Shown here in pieces: positions 22,201 to 31,720 of a DNA stretch of 64,000 bases. A program made the translations under genes and the position numbers. Below the pieces are notes generated by a model. It did no database searches, was not told where the DNA came from, and saw nothing but the letters and a program-made list of their open reading frames with translations. The stretch is from positions 47,278,745 through 47,342,744 of the forward strand of contig CM055066.1 of NCBI GenBank assembly GCA_029204045.2. The letters run 5' to 3'. Numbering within the stretch: position 1 is the first letter of the stretch; every line of letters begins with the position of its first letter. The DNA is from Tillandsia leiboldiana. Lineage: Eukaryota; Streptophyta; Magnoliopsida; Poales; Bromeliaceae.

Positions 22201-23921
22201 TTTTTACCGATCATCAGAGTTTGAAGTACCTGTTCACCCAGAAGGAACTCAACCTGAGGCAGCGCCGGTGGCTTGAGTTATTGAAGGACTTTGACTTGAG
22301 CATTCTCTATCATCCCGGCAAGGCTAACGTGGTCGCGGATGCTTTGAGCAGACGAGCAGGGCAGACCTTGAGTATGCTTATTACCCAGCAGAGACCACTG
22401 AGAGAGCAGCTGAGGAGTTTGGAGATAGAGGTTGTGTCCCCGGGGGTTTCGGCAAGACTTATGTCTATGGTCTTGCAGCCCACTCTACTGGACAGGATTA
22501 GAGAGAAGCAGAGTGGGGACCCCTATCTTCTCAGGATTCGAGACCAGATCCAGCTTGGTCAGTGCGGGGACTTTTCTGTGGATGTCGCGGGAGTACTCAG
22601 GTACAGGGACCGCATTTGTGTACCGGCGGATGTGGATATTAGAGAGCTGATCCTGAGGGAGGCTCACTATACACCTTACACCCTCCATCCTGGGGGAACT
22701 AAGATGTATAGGGATTTGAAGACTCAGTTTTGGTGGCAGGGCCTGAAGAGGGATGTTGGTAGGTTTGTGGCTCGCTGTCTAACTTGCCAACAGGTTAAAG
22801 CGGAACATCAGGTTCCTGCTGGCAAGTTACAAAGCCTACCAATCCCTGAGTGGAAATGGGATTGTGTCACCATGGACTTTATTGTGGGTCTGCCGAAGAC
22901 TCAGAGAGGAGCCGATGCCATTTGGGTGATCGTTGACCGGTTGACTAAATCTGCTCACTTTCTGCCGATTCAGTCAAGTTGGGCCTTGGAGAAATTAGCA
23001 CAGTTATACCTTGACGAGATCGTGAGGCTTCATGGAGTGCCAGCTTCTATTGTATCAGATAGGGATCCCAGGTTTACCTCTCAGTTTTGGAGGAGCTTGC
23101 AGACGGCTATGGGAACCCAGCTTCAGTTCAGCACTGCCTTTCACCCACAGACCGACGGACAGTCTGAGCGGACGATTCAGACCTTGGAGGACATGTTGAG
23201 AGCTTGTGTCCTGAGTTTTAGTGGCAGTTGGGATCTACACTTGAGACTTGCAGAGTTCGCCTACAACAATAGCTTCCAGGCGAGTATCAAGATGGCGCCC
23301 TTCGAAGCGTTGTATGGTAGGAAGTGTCGATCGCCTCTTTGTTGGAGTGATGTGGGTGAAAGAAGAACCTTGGGGCCTGACTTGCTCTTGGAGGCGGAGG
23401 AGAAAGTCAAGGTTGTTCGGCGCCACTTGGTCACTGCTCAGAGCCGACAAAAGAGCTACGCCGATAGGAGGAGGCGAGACTTGGTGTTTCTGGTGGGAGA
23501 CCATGTGTTTTTGAAAGTCTCGCCCTCTCGAGGGATTCGGCGCTTTGGGGTGCGCGGGAAGTTGAGCCCGCGTTTTATCGGCCCTTTTGAAGTTCTAGAG
23601 CGTGTTGGACCTGTCGCCTATCGTGTTGCTCTACCGCCGCGGCTAGCCGGTACTCATGATGTTTTTCATGTGTCTGTTTTGAGGAGGTATGTCTTTGATC
23701 CCTCTCACATTGTGGACTTCACTGCTTTGGAGCTGGACGATGAGCTGCATTTCCGCGAGCGCCCGATTCGAATTCTTGCTCGAGAGACGAGAGAATTGCG
23801 AAGTCGGGTCTTACCTTATGTGAAGGTACTGTGGAGCCACCATGATGAGAGAGAGGCTACTTGGGAGCCCGAGGATGAGATGAAGACTACCTACCCGCAC
23901 TTATTTGAGGCCCCCTCCTGA
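19224..23921 (+). CDS. gag-pol polyprotein of element B (intact frame)
   Basis: 1565 codons from the ATG at 19224 (MPPRRRVATRAH); an in-frame ATG 17 codons upstream gives a leader unlike gag and is not preferred. Order by residue: gag capsid core about 90-290 (WISAIEKLFENLF, AETWWRRV); zinc knuckle from 357 (CYRCGQAGHRSWSC); protease Asp-451 in FDTGASHSF; RT with FIDD around 787; RNase H from about 930 (YSDASHSGLG); integrase zinc finger about 1150-1190 (CLTCQQVKAEH); integrase Asp-1218, Asp-1279 and Glu-1315 (D,D35E). The chromodomain-like tail is about 1520-1560 (REATWEPEDEM). No stop or shift separates gag and pol, so one polyprotein is expected. All catalytic residues that I checked are present, so the element may be autonomous. 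Confidence 0.97.
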   Translation: MPPRRRVATRAHSASEDRPEREEAAQGEVLELRAQVAQLSEALRRQEEAAKRHEENLERMMRLFEQRTSAAPPAATSSTSSQIVPLTEAEQRELTDRLAYVSQFRPPRFAGQSTEPREVENWISAIEKLFENLFVKEQHQVFIATHFLEGDAETWWRRVRPVGPPGSQLMSWQDFRALLLGAYFPDSAKHKLEGDLCRLQQGSRPLPDYIREFQRLLSSVPHIAPDEAQRVDLFERGLHPDIYHLVHAHRSPTLDAAMEHARWVSRGRVIMAERGGAPGGSSGEKRPAPQDLGQTSRPRPPRPPETPTRGRGTQRRQRSGGSRSSRRQQQQPIRTDSCVICGGPHAPQQCDQRQGRCYRCGQAGHRSWSCPSAGTSAASAVAALPAPPYQTGGSSTGAGLVDRATSTRQSDRRPPPSGRVYTTQVDDVEAAGHVVAGIILISSTRTRALFDTGASHSFISRTFAFMHGLEIGLLPCALEVQVPDHVLHVDECCWSCPVQLGPWVLPVDLLALRQLQDFDVVLGMDWLTRYYAAIDCRARTVTLREPDQEEYVFRGCQSTLFAATISSARARQLMSHGCVAFLATVVEAPSAMPGLEDIPIVREYPDVFPPELSSMPPDREIEFVIDVVPGTTPISKAPYRMAPAELRELKAQLQDLLDRGFVRPSVSPWGAPILFVKKKDGSLRLCVDYRELNKVTVKNKYPLPRIDDLFDQLQGATVFSKIDLQSGYHQLRVRAEDVSKTAFRSRYGHYEFTVLPFGLTNAPAAFMDLMNRVFQPYLDRFVVVFIDDILIYSRSDLEHEEHLRLVLQLLREKKLYAKLKKCAFWLREVSFLGHIVSAAGVAVDPAKIASVRDWPRPTTVTEIRSFVGLAGYYRRFVEGFAKLSSPLTKLTKKGVKFVWTEQCQQSFEDLKQRLISAPVLALPVMGEGYVVYSDASHSGLGCVLMQHGRVIAYASRQLKDYERNYPTHDLELAAVVFALKLWRHYLYGERCEIFTDHQSLKYLFTQKELNLRQRRWLELLKDFDLSILYHPGKANVVADALSRRAGQTLSMLITQQRPLREQLRSLEIEVVSPGVSARLMSMVLQPTLLDRIREKQSGDPYLLRIRDQIQLGQCGDFSVDVAGVLRYRDRICVPADVDIRELILREAHYTPYTLHPGGTKMYRDLKTQFWWQGLKRDVGRFVARCLTCQQVKAEHQVPAGKLQSLPIPEWKWDCVTMDFIVGLPKTQRGADAIWVIVDRLTKSAHFLPIQSSWALEKLAQLYLDEIVRLHGVPASIVSDRDPRFTSQFWRSLQTAMGTQLQFSTAFHPQTDGQSERTIQTLEDMLRACVLSFSGSWDLHLRLAEFAYNNSFQASIKMAPFEALYGRKCRSPLCWSDVGERRTLGPDLLLEAEEKVKVVRRHLVTAQSRQKSYADRRRRDLVFLVGDHVFLKVSPSRGIRRFGVRGKLSPRFIGPFEVLERVGPVAYRVALPPRLAGTHDVFHVSVLRRYVFDPSHIVDFTALELDDELHFRERPIRILARETRELRSRVLPYVKVLWSHHDEREATWEPEDEMKTTYPHLFEAPS

Positions 23922-23960
23922 CTTTCGAGCTTTTGGGGTTTCGAGGGCGAAACCGTTTGA

Positions 23961-23972
23961 AGGGGGGGAGAG
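23961..23972 (+). other. Polypurine tract of element B
   Basis: AGGGGGGGAGAG directly before the 3' LTR start TGTAGAG, the primer site for plus-strand synthesis. Confidence 0.95.
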
Positions 23973-26589
23973 TGTAGAGTACCGGTTTTTGGGTTGAGCT
24001 TTCCGACTCCACCGTCGAGCCTTTTGACTGGAACAAGGCGTGAGCGCGTGTATTTTCGATTTACAGCGGTGTTCGGGTGATTCCGGGCGGCGGCGGAGGT
24101 GCCGAGGTTAAAAAGTGAGTTATTGTGGCTTTTCTAGATTATTTTAATATTATTTTACCTTTGCTTTTTTTAAGCTTGGTGTTTCCTTATCCTTCCTGCA
24201 GCTTGGGGAGGGGGATTGGGAGGTGGCAGAAAGAGAGAGGGAATTGGTGACTTATTTAATTGGAGGTGTGTGTAGCTAATTAATTAGCCTGGGTGTGTAG
24301 GTGGCTTTAATTAATTAGCCTCCCTCTTTAAAAGTCCTTCCTCTCTCTCTCTCTCGAAACCCATCTCATCCCTGTTTTCTTTTTCTCTCCAAGTGACTTG
24401 AGGGTTTGCTTTGAACCTGAGGAAGGAAGGAAGGAAGAAGAAGGAGAAGAGAAGGAGAGGAGTTCTTGTGCCGTTTTCATCGCCGCAAGGACGCGGAGCC
24501 GGGCGAGGGCGCGGCGAGCGCCGTGGAGGTGTGTTTTTAAATTATTTATTTTTTTTCTTTGCTCGCGTGGTTTTGGCTCTCCCTCTCCTTGCTTTTCCTT
24601 TTCTTTCTTTGTTGCTCGTGGGTGTGGGGGCATGCTGCCCAGTTTTTTTTTGGACAGTGTGTGGCTCGGGAGGCGAGGCGCCGCACGGCCGGGCTGAGGC
24701 GAAGCTCGCAGCCGGCGCCGCTGCGCGGGCGCACCTGAGCGCCGCGCGCAGCAGGCGCCCTGCTGCTGTGGTCGTGCAGCGGAGCGCCAGGCCGTAGCAG
24801 CCCCCCCCCCCCCTTGGGCGCCCCGCAGGGCTGGTGCGCGCTGTTGGCCGCGGGCACTGCGTGGCCGCGTGCCGCGGGCCCCGCGCGGGCCGCGCGCGGC
24901 ACTGCGGTGCCGCGGCGGGCCCCGCAGGCCGCGCGCAAGGCGCGCGGGCCTGCCGGGCCGCGCGGGCGGCCCTGGTGCCGCGGCGGGCCCCGCAGGCCGC
25001 GCGCAAGGCGCGCGGGCCTGCCGGGCCGCGCGGGCGGCCCTGGTGCCGCGGCGGGCCCCGCAGGCCGCGCGCATGGCGCGCGGGCCTGCCGGGCCGCGCG
25101 GGCGGCCCTGGTGCCGCGGCGGGCCCCGCAGGCCGCGCGCATGGCGCGCGGGCCTGCCGGGCCGCGCGGGCGGCCCTGGTGCCGCGGCGGGCCCCGCAGG
25201 CCGCGCGCAAGGCGCGCGGGCCTGCCGGGCCGCGCGGGCGGCCCTGGTGCCGCGGCGGGCCCCGCAGGCCGCGCGCATGGCGCGCGGGCCTGCCAGGCCG
25301 TGCGGGCGCCCCGGTTGCCGCGCGGGCGGCCTTTGTGCCGTGCGGCCGCGGGCAGCGCTGTCGCCGCGCGGGCTGCGGCCCGGCCGCGCGCCACGGCGTG
25401 GGTGCGATGGGCTTTCCGCGCCACACGCCCGGCGTTCGTCGTCGCCGGTTGGGTTTTTCCGCCGCTTGAGGGCGGGTCGTTATTTTTGGGTTTTTCTTCT
25501 GACCCCGATTTTCTCCGTTTTTCCAGCGTGACTTAGTGTTGGCCCGATAGCGAGGGCGGCGGTGCGCGTTGTACTACTTCGAGCTGTAGGATCGCACCGG
25601 GACTTCTATTTGGCGCACGATTTTGCGACCTCTTCGCAGGTGGGTTGGTTTCCTCCGAGAGTGCTACGGAATGTCCATTTGACTTTCAGATGAAAGGGTG
25701 ATGTGTCCTTGGAATGTCAGGTAAGTGCGCAGCAGCCGTGTGAGTCGATGGGTATGGTTCCGACCAAGACACGAGTTATGCTCTTAGGAGTGCATTCTGG
25801 GATACCCAGAGGTATTCGACGCCCCTGGCTGAGTTACCAGGAGGGTGTTTCTCCCGGCCGAGTTACCGGGAAGCTTTGTTCCCTGGCTGAGTTACCAGGA
25901 GGTAGGTTGCCCTGGCCGAGCTACCAGGTGGGTTTTTCCCTGGCCGAGATACCAGGCGTGAGTTTGCCCCTGGCCGAGTTACCAGGTGGCTGCGGGAGAA
26001 ATGGCATGAGCGGGTGGTCATCGTGGATGATTTTTAGATGTCATTTCATATTGCATTGCATTACCGCATATAGTGATAGATTTATTTACAGCCTTCCTTT
26101 CTGTATCTATCTATCTGTTTCATTTCCAGGGGACTTGGTGGGCTACCGTGGATTGGATGCCGGTACCCACTGAGATCTGACTTTTCAGTTGATCTCACAC
26201 CCGCTGTGTGTGGCAGGTGCTTCTGAGGCGGCCGCTTCTGGGTCGGTTCGTGCGGAGTCTTCCGACCGCGGCAAGGGCTTGGCCGACTAGTGCCACTTGG
26301 GTCTGTTGAGTCGCAGGTAGAGCTACTCGGGTATTTTTGGTTCCCACTTTTGTATCTATTAGAGGTGGTGTACCCCTTTTTGGGATGTAGCGGATGTTGT
26401 ACCTGGACTATTGTATTTAGTGACTCTTGTTTGCAGTTCACTTTCTTTAGTGTTGCTTCTCCTTTGCTCTGATACTTGTATGGCTAGATCCCTTCTTGCA
26501 GGTTGACGCTTCGTCTGTGCGGCAGTTTCCGCACAGACGGCGGGTCTGTTGGCGAGCCCGGGGCGCAGGTTCGACCCCGGGGCGTGACA
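23973..26589 (+). repeat. 3' LTR of element B (2617 bp)
   Basis: Same sequence and order as the 5' LTR. The C run is 13 bases (24801-24813), the GC-rich 68-bp array spans about 24890-25310, the hairpin array starts at 25796, and the TCTA repeat near 26106 has fewer units. It ends GGGGCGTGACA and is followed by TTTTG. Confidence 0.96.
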
Positions 26590-26594
26590 TTTTG
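26590..26594. repeat. Target-site duplication TTTTG (right)
   Basis: Second copy of the five-base duplication produced when element B integrated into LINE ORF1. Confidence 0.97.
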
Positions 26595-28168
26595 ACTCCC
26601 AAATGTTTTGCTGCTAAACGAGAGCTACGTCTGCTCTGTTGTGGAGCCCTTGGGGCCGACAGTCCTATGCATGGAGGCGTCGGCGGGACCGAGTGGGCCC
26701 CCACCGTGTCCCCCGTTGAAGAGTTGAGTGCCCGGTCCGAACCCGAGAGGGGTTCCTGAACCGAGGTCCCGAGGCGTGGAGGAGCTGCAGGCAGGGGGCC
26801 CGCGGCTGTGACAACCTGGCCCAAGCCCGCACTAATTTCCGCCTCCAAAGGCGTCAGGCGCACAGACCCCGCCTTCTCTGCCCCGGTCAGATTGTAATTT
26901 AAAAAGGGGAAGGAAGTCAGCGAGGGGGGAAAGAACTGTTCTTGGTCTGCCCCGGCCTGTGGAGCAGTGGTGCACGGAGAAGGTAAGCCAGGCAGTTTGT
27001 CGGCGAAGTGGCCGGAGAGAGCCCCGGTGGAGTTGACCGGGCAAAGCCGGGTCGTCGCCGGGGCAAGCGGTTGGACCTTCACGGGGTGGTTCGAATGAGA
27101 ACCGTGGAGAGCGCGCCGAATGTTGTGGCCGCCGCCGTGCCCCTTTGGACCGCTGCTACCCCCGGCGGCACGTCGCGGGGCCGTAGCCTATGCCCGACTA
27201 ATCTCTTGGGACACCGGAATAGAAGAGAACCCCGTTTTGGTGATGAATTCGTTCTGGGCCTCCCGAGAGGAGAGTCCAAGCCGTCGATCAGTCGTTTCCC
27301 CCAGAAGAATTGGCTCCGAATCCTCCCACTCCTCGACCTCAATGGGAATACGGAAGCATCGATCCTCCACCATGAGGAAGAGTGTCTCGGGGATGCGGCG
27401 TGCATCCTGGCAACGGACTAGCACCCTGTAGTAGGCCACATTAACCAAGTCAGTGCAGCGGTCATCGACCTCCCAAAGCTCGCCAATGCCGCTAACCGCC
27501 GCCTTAACTTCGGCTTCACTCCAGCAGATCAGTGGCCAGTTGAGAAGGCGAATCCACGCCTTGTGACGAAGATGGCCCCGTTTCTCTTCCCCTGCCTCCG
27601 ACCAGTTGGAAAATGAGTAAGACTCGCCCTCCAGCCGCAGGGGGTTGCGCCCTATGGCCGATTCTCGGGCGACCCAGCTTGGGAAGAAAACCACCAGCGA
27701 GTTGGCACCGCAGGATGCCAGCTTGTAGTCGCTAGGAGCGGCTCCGAAAAAATTAGCTAGCTTCGAAGGGAGTGTGTCCTTGACGGCGTCGATATCAAGA
27801 CCGGCAGTGTCTAGCCTTGCTACGCAGCCAGCGGGGGAAGGTTGACCCATCGGCGGGGGCGTCGGGGTCGGTAGGAACGCCGACACCGAAGATGGGCGGC
27901 CCGGGGAGACGCCAGGCTGTAGGCGATGGGTAGGGCGGGAGTAATTGTAGCGAGCTGCTTGGTGACCCAGTCGCATGCACAAGAGGCAGCGTTTCGGATC
28001 CCTGCACTGTGCTGCCCGATGGCCTCTCGCGTAGCACCTGAAGCATCTTCCCCGAAGCGAGGGGTTGAGGAGGAACTTCGGAGGGAGCGCGGGCAACTCC
28101 GGTTCGCCTCGGAAACCCGTCGGACGCCGAGATGCGCGAGTAGGAGGATGGTTGGTGGATGGAATCAA
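26595..28168 (-). pseudogene. LINE ORF1, main part: DUF4283-like and CCHC zinc knuckles
   Basis: A nucleic-acid-binding LINE protein. From the N-terminus it shows a zinc knuckle (CFRCYARGHRAAQC, CX2CX4HX4C) and a second degenerate one (CLLCMRLGHQAARYN, last Cys replaced). A DUF4283-like fold follows (LPSKLANFFGAAP, then HKAWIRLLNWPLICWSE), and a tail with SRRSSRLAAKHLG typical of plant LINE ORF1 ends. An in-frame TAG at 27188-27190 interrupts it, and the frame is open on both sides. Another frame starting at 28400 (MAPPRRRRPSKPRARLACPC) could be the true N-terminus if a frameshift lies between 28168 and 28400. It is cut at 26595 by element B. Confidence 0.85.
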
Positions 28169-28418
28169 GAGTGGGGGTGGTGGAGGGGGCGTGAGGATCG
28201 CCTCTTTGTAGGATCGAGCAGTTGGGGCGAACCCCCCCGCCCCTCGGAGGAGGCGGGAGCTGGGAGAAGGGGGGTAGTGGGGTCACCTGTGGGGATAAGG
28301 TAGGAATCCTACTACAGTTGCACGGCCTGAGGTGGGCCATGCAGGGGCAGGCAAGGCGGGCCCTTGGCTTGCTAGGGCGGCGGCGACGCGGCGGGGCCAT
28401 CCCCTCTCTCTCTCTCTA

Positions 28419-28533
28419 GGTTTTTTTAATGCGATATGGATTATTAATTTTGATTTATTATTTATTAAATCATGACATATCTCTCATACAAGTAAGCTTT
28501 ATTTCTAAAATCTTTTAAAGTTATATTATTTTT

Positions 28534-28580
<47 letters not shown>

Positions 28581-28963
28581 TATAGTTTCTTTATTTTTTC
28601 CGTATTAAAAGAATACCAAATTTTTGTATGAAGCTAAAATCTCTTAAATCGACACGTTATTTGGTTTGCAGTATAAAGCTTGCTATAAGTGGCAAAACAA
28701 TCATTAAAATATATGACAATACTTTTTGGTGCTCCAACTGTGAAAAAAAATTATCAATGTCTGTACCATAATAATTACTTTAATTTTACATATTAGACTA
28801 TTTAAATTCAAATCATAAGTTAGATACTAAAATTTATGCATAAATAATTAAAACAATTATGGTCATTTAAAAAACATACAAATTAAATACTATTGTTGAA
28901 GATGAAAGTGACATTATTAACTTTATAATCTTCGGCAAGTTGGCGCAAGATTTGATTCGTATT
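28419..28963. other. AT-rich spacer with poly-T run
   Basis: AT-rich DNA beyond the LINE 5' end, with a T run of about 38 bases near 28539-28576. I see no gene. Confidence 0.7.
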
Positions 28964-29383
28964 TGTTAGATATATCTCGTATTCTGAAACCAGAAGGTTT
29001 TTTAACCCTATTTTGTTTTGCTTATTCCATCAAGTTAAGTTTAGATTATACCTAATCTTATTAAGATTATTTATAATTTTAGTGAATTCGTATTTTTAGT
29101 TGAATTATGATTTAGCCACTATTATAAATATACTATTATTCTATTGATTTGGTGAAGTGGATGAGAAAGAGTATGAATGTATTTTGGAATTAGGGTTTTG
29201 TGAGAGGCATTTTGTACACCACTTTAATTATAATGAAAGTCTCCGCTACGTTTTCATCCGTGGACGTAGGCCAGTGGCCGGACCAAGTAAATATTATGTG
29301 TTTTATCTTTTTTCTTTTTTTTCTCGATTCTCTTTTGGTATTTTCTCGCCCAACGTGCTAGATCTTTTCCGCTTGTCATAACA
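28964..29383 (+). repeat. 5' LTR of TRIM-like element (420 bp)
   Basis: Aligns along its length with 29689-30136. It ends ACA four bases before the primer site. Confidence 0.85.
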
Positions 29384-29688
29384 AACTGGTATCGGAGCCG
29401 GATTGATCGTTTTGGTATTTAAGATATCGACGAAATTTGAGATCGAGAAGTTTGATCGCTCCAGCAGTTTCGCTCTACAGCAAGTTGTCGTTCTGATGCA
29501 GCAGAGGCTGCAAAAAACGTAACCGGAGAATGAGAAGATTGACACTTCAGAGAACCCCACAAATCTGCTCAATAAGTCGGGCAGCCAAATTCAAGAATTC
29601 TATAAATTTGGTCTGCATGTGTGGCAACACTTCTTGAGCTTTTGGGATTTTGGTGGAGAAGACGGAGAATTCAAGCCAAGGTGGAGAT

Positions 29689-30136
29689 TGTTAGCTATGT
29701 CTCGAATTCTAAAACTGAAAAGTTTTCTAACCTTTTTCTATTTTGGTTATCCCATTAAGTTAAGTTTAAATTATGTCTAATCTTATTAAGATTATTCCTA
29801 ATTTTATTAAGATTATTTCTAATCTTAGTATATTAGTATTCCTAATTGAATTAGGATTTAGCCACTATTATAAATATACTCTTATTCTATTGATTTGGTG
29901 CGGCGGATGAGAAAGAGTATGTGTATATTTTGGGATTAGAGTTTTGTGAGAGAGGTATATTTTATACACCACTTTAATTATAATGGAAGTTTTCATTCCG
30001 TCTTCGCCCGTGGACGTAGGCCAGTGGTCGAATCATGTAAATATTGTGTGTTTTATCTTTCTTCTCTCTTTCTCGATTCTCTTTTTTAGTATTTTCATGC
30101 CCAACGAACTAGATCTTTTTCGTTTTTGTCATAATA
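29689..30136 (+). repeat. 3' LTR of TRIM-like element (448 bp)
   Basis: Starts TGTTAGCTATG after a purine tract. It contains an extra TTATTAAGATTATT-type repeat that accounts for its greater length. Its terminal CA has become TA. Confidence 0.85.
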
Positions 30137-30141
30137 GTATT

Positions 30142-30725
30142 TCAGCTCAAAATTTCGCTGCTTCCCCCGACTAAGATAAATTTAGTCTTATGCCAATAAT
30201 TAAAAATAATTATTGGTCAAAAATATATTTTTAAAGTTGTACGGTACCTGGCACCCAAAGGTTCGGAATGAGCGCTCCTCCTTTTGAAGTGGTCAAAATT
30301 TTTACACTAAATTTTGATACAAAGGAAAAGTTCTATTCACAAAAAATTGTGTTCATCAAATGTGAAAAAGAACTTAATTCTTCTATTGTTGAGAAACAAA
30401 TCCGCAAAGAATTTTTCAAGGAAGTATTGCTAAGCATGGACATCTCATCAAGATAATACAACTATATTCTCTATAATTATATTCATTCTATATTCACGCT
30501 ATGTCGAAAGCGACAGTGGCTCCATACGGTATCAATCTTGTATGGAGCCGGATCGCTTAGTACGCGGAAAGCCAAAACGTGGACTGCTATAGTTTTTTTG
30601 ATCGATACCGTATTAGCTCTTTTTTAGGTATTGGAGCAACATTACCTATTGATAAATCCCTAACTTTAGGTCTTTTTCAAATTGATTCAACCGCGAAGTA
30701 CCATATCGCTCCAGTATGGGCGCAG
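30142..30725. other. Organelle-like sequence, left of solo LTR
   Basis: Unlike the AT-rich repeats around it, 30480-30725 is of mixed composition. It reads openly on + near 30600-30725 (LGIGATLPIDKSLTLGLFQI) up to the solo LTR. A short frame at 30268-30456 (MSAPPFEVVKIFTLNF) is unidentified. The style suggests a plastid or mitochondrial insert, but I cannot name the source gene. Confidence 0.3.
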
Positions 30726-31214
30726 TGTTAGGGACTTAGAAAATTCTAGTGTAAGTCCCTAGTCCAAACCGAAGTGGGCTTGTCAAGCTAGCCCAAACTC
30801 ATTTGTGGGAGGTGAAGAGACTTGCAACAACCACCATTAATGCCATGGGAATGCCAAGAGTCCACCATTAATGTTAATGGAATGCCAAGGGTCATGACTT
30901 GTAAATGTAGGCTAGTGTGTGAGTTGTACATAAACCTATAAATAGGGAAGTTGGCTAAGGCCAAGAGGACAACAAGTGAGAGTTGTTCAGCAAGAGCAAG
31001 AGAGAGTTGTATCTTGTAGAGTTATTTTCTAAGTAAAGAATGTACTTAGTTTTTTCTGCGGAACTTCTACTCTTTTATCTTTTCTCTATTTTTCTATTTA
31101 GTCGTAGGGCGCGAAGGTCCGGGCTAGCAATTAGAGAGCAAGACTTGCCTTCTTCGAGCAGGAAGGCGGGCGCCGCACGAATTTTTGCTAGGCGAAAAGC
31201 TTAAGTCCATGACA
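30726..31214 (+). mobile_element. Solo LTR of a copia-type element (489 bp)
   Basis: Begins TGTTAGGGACTTA and ends TAAGTCCATGACA, an imperfect 13-bp inverted terminal pair. It contains CCTATAAATAG near 30947 as a promoter candidate, followed by a leader and a terminator-like CTTCGAGCAGGAAGGCGGGCG region. GCAG lies on both sides (30722-30725 and 31215-31218), consistent with a short target duplication. No internal region or second LTR adjoins it. A relic of the same family lies at 53132-53502. Confidence 0.8.
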
Positions 31215-31720
31215 GCAGGTATAGAAAGAGTTTTCCTCTTCGTTCCTTTCCTCTTCCTAAGATTCAGATCTCGGCAAGACGACACAAGAAAAAGGAATTT
31301 TCACCCGTTTTCTTGTGTCGTCTTGTATCAAAATAATAATTTTTTTTTTTTTTTTTCTGTTCTTCAAAGATTACTATTCCTTTCATTTTTTTCCGGGTCT
31401 ATCGTCAGCGAAGGGATCCCTGCCTGTGAACCATTATATTAGTTGAAAAGCTTGAATAGCTGGCTGCTTGAACGGTGATCGGCTCATAAACTCGCGGAGG
31501 AAGGAGTCAAGGTTCAGCTTTCTAAGTTCTATTTCCAGTCTGGAATAAAGACAGTAAAGCAGCCGAAACCAACCCTCGAAGAGGCATTACCACCTTTTTC
31601 CACGTGCTTTTTTGCTCGACTCTAGTCCTTTCTAGCCAAAAGAATCCCATCTTTCTCTGTTCCATAAAGTATACAGCTCTTATTATCGGAATTTTTTTAT
31701 ATTTTCTATTCAATATATTT
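31215..31720. other. Organelle-like sequence, right of solo LTR
   Basis: Mixed-composition DNA continuing from the left flank, with an 18-bp perfect stem-loop at 31275-31325. No frame that I can identify. Text such as GCGGAGGAAGGAGTCAAGG resembles plant mitochondrial intergenic DNA, but that is an impression, not a match. Confidence 0.3.
31275..31325. other. Strong stem-loop, 18-bp perfect stem
   Basis: 31275-31292 (CAAGACGACACAAGAAAA) pairs fully with 31308-31325 across a 15-base loop. It is followed by a long T run (about 31339-31357). It resembles organellar transcript 3' ends. Confidence 0.85.

Larger units (their letters stand above)
16227..26589 (+). mobile_element. Complete Ty3/gypsy chromovirus (element B), nested in LINE ORF1
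   Basis: A 10.36-kb LTR retrotransposon with every expected part: 5' LTR 16227-18926, tRNA-iMet primer site 18935-18946, one uninterrupted gag-pol frame, polypurine tract 23961-23972, and 3' LTR 23973-26589. It is flanked by TTTTG on both sides. The LTRs look almost identical apart from length changes in microsatellites and GC-rich repeats, so insertion is recent on an evolutionary scale. RT, integrase and a chromodomain-like C-terminus place it among chromoviruses of the Tekay/Del type. Element A is a decayed relative in the same window. Confidence 0.97.
10897..28418 (-). mobile_element. L1-like LINE, interrupted by element B
   Basis: A non-LTR retrotransposon on the - strand. Its 3' end is the T-rich run 10897-10919 (A-tail on -). 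The 3' UTR (10920-12165) includes a poly-C run. ORF2 is 12166-15833, and ORF1 runs from about 28168 to 15956 with element B inserted inside it. The 5' end lies near 28418, before a sharp change to AT-rich DNA. Without element B and one copy of its target duplication it is about 7.15 kb, normal for a full-length plant L1. ORF1 contains a stop and ORF2 a frameshift. I could not define a target-site duplication; the candidate flanks are AT-rich and ambiguous. Confidence 0.9.
28964..30136 (+). mobile_element. Small non-autonomous LTR element (TRIM-like, copia-derived), complete
   Basis: Two direct repeats, 28964-29383 and 29689-30136, begin TGTTAG and end near GTCATAACA / GTCATAATA. Between them are only 305 bp. 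A primer site (TGGTATCGGAGC, 29387-29398, one mismatch to the iMet site) follows the first LTR, and a purine tract AGGTGGAGAT precedes the second. The five bases GTATT flank both outer ends (28959-28963 and 30137-30141). The short interior has a frame beginning TKFEIEKFDRSSSFALQQ, like the start of copia gag. The element is a deletion derivative that would need enzymes from a relative. Confidence 0.88.
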
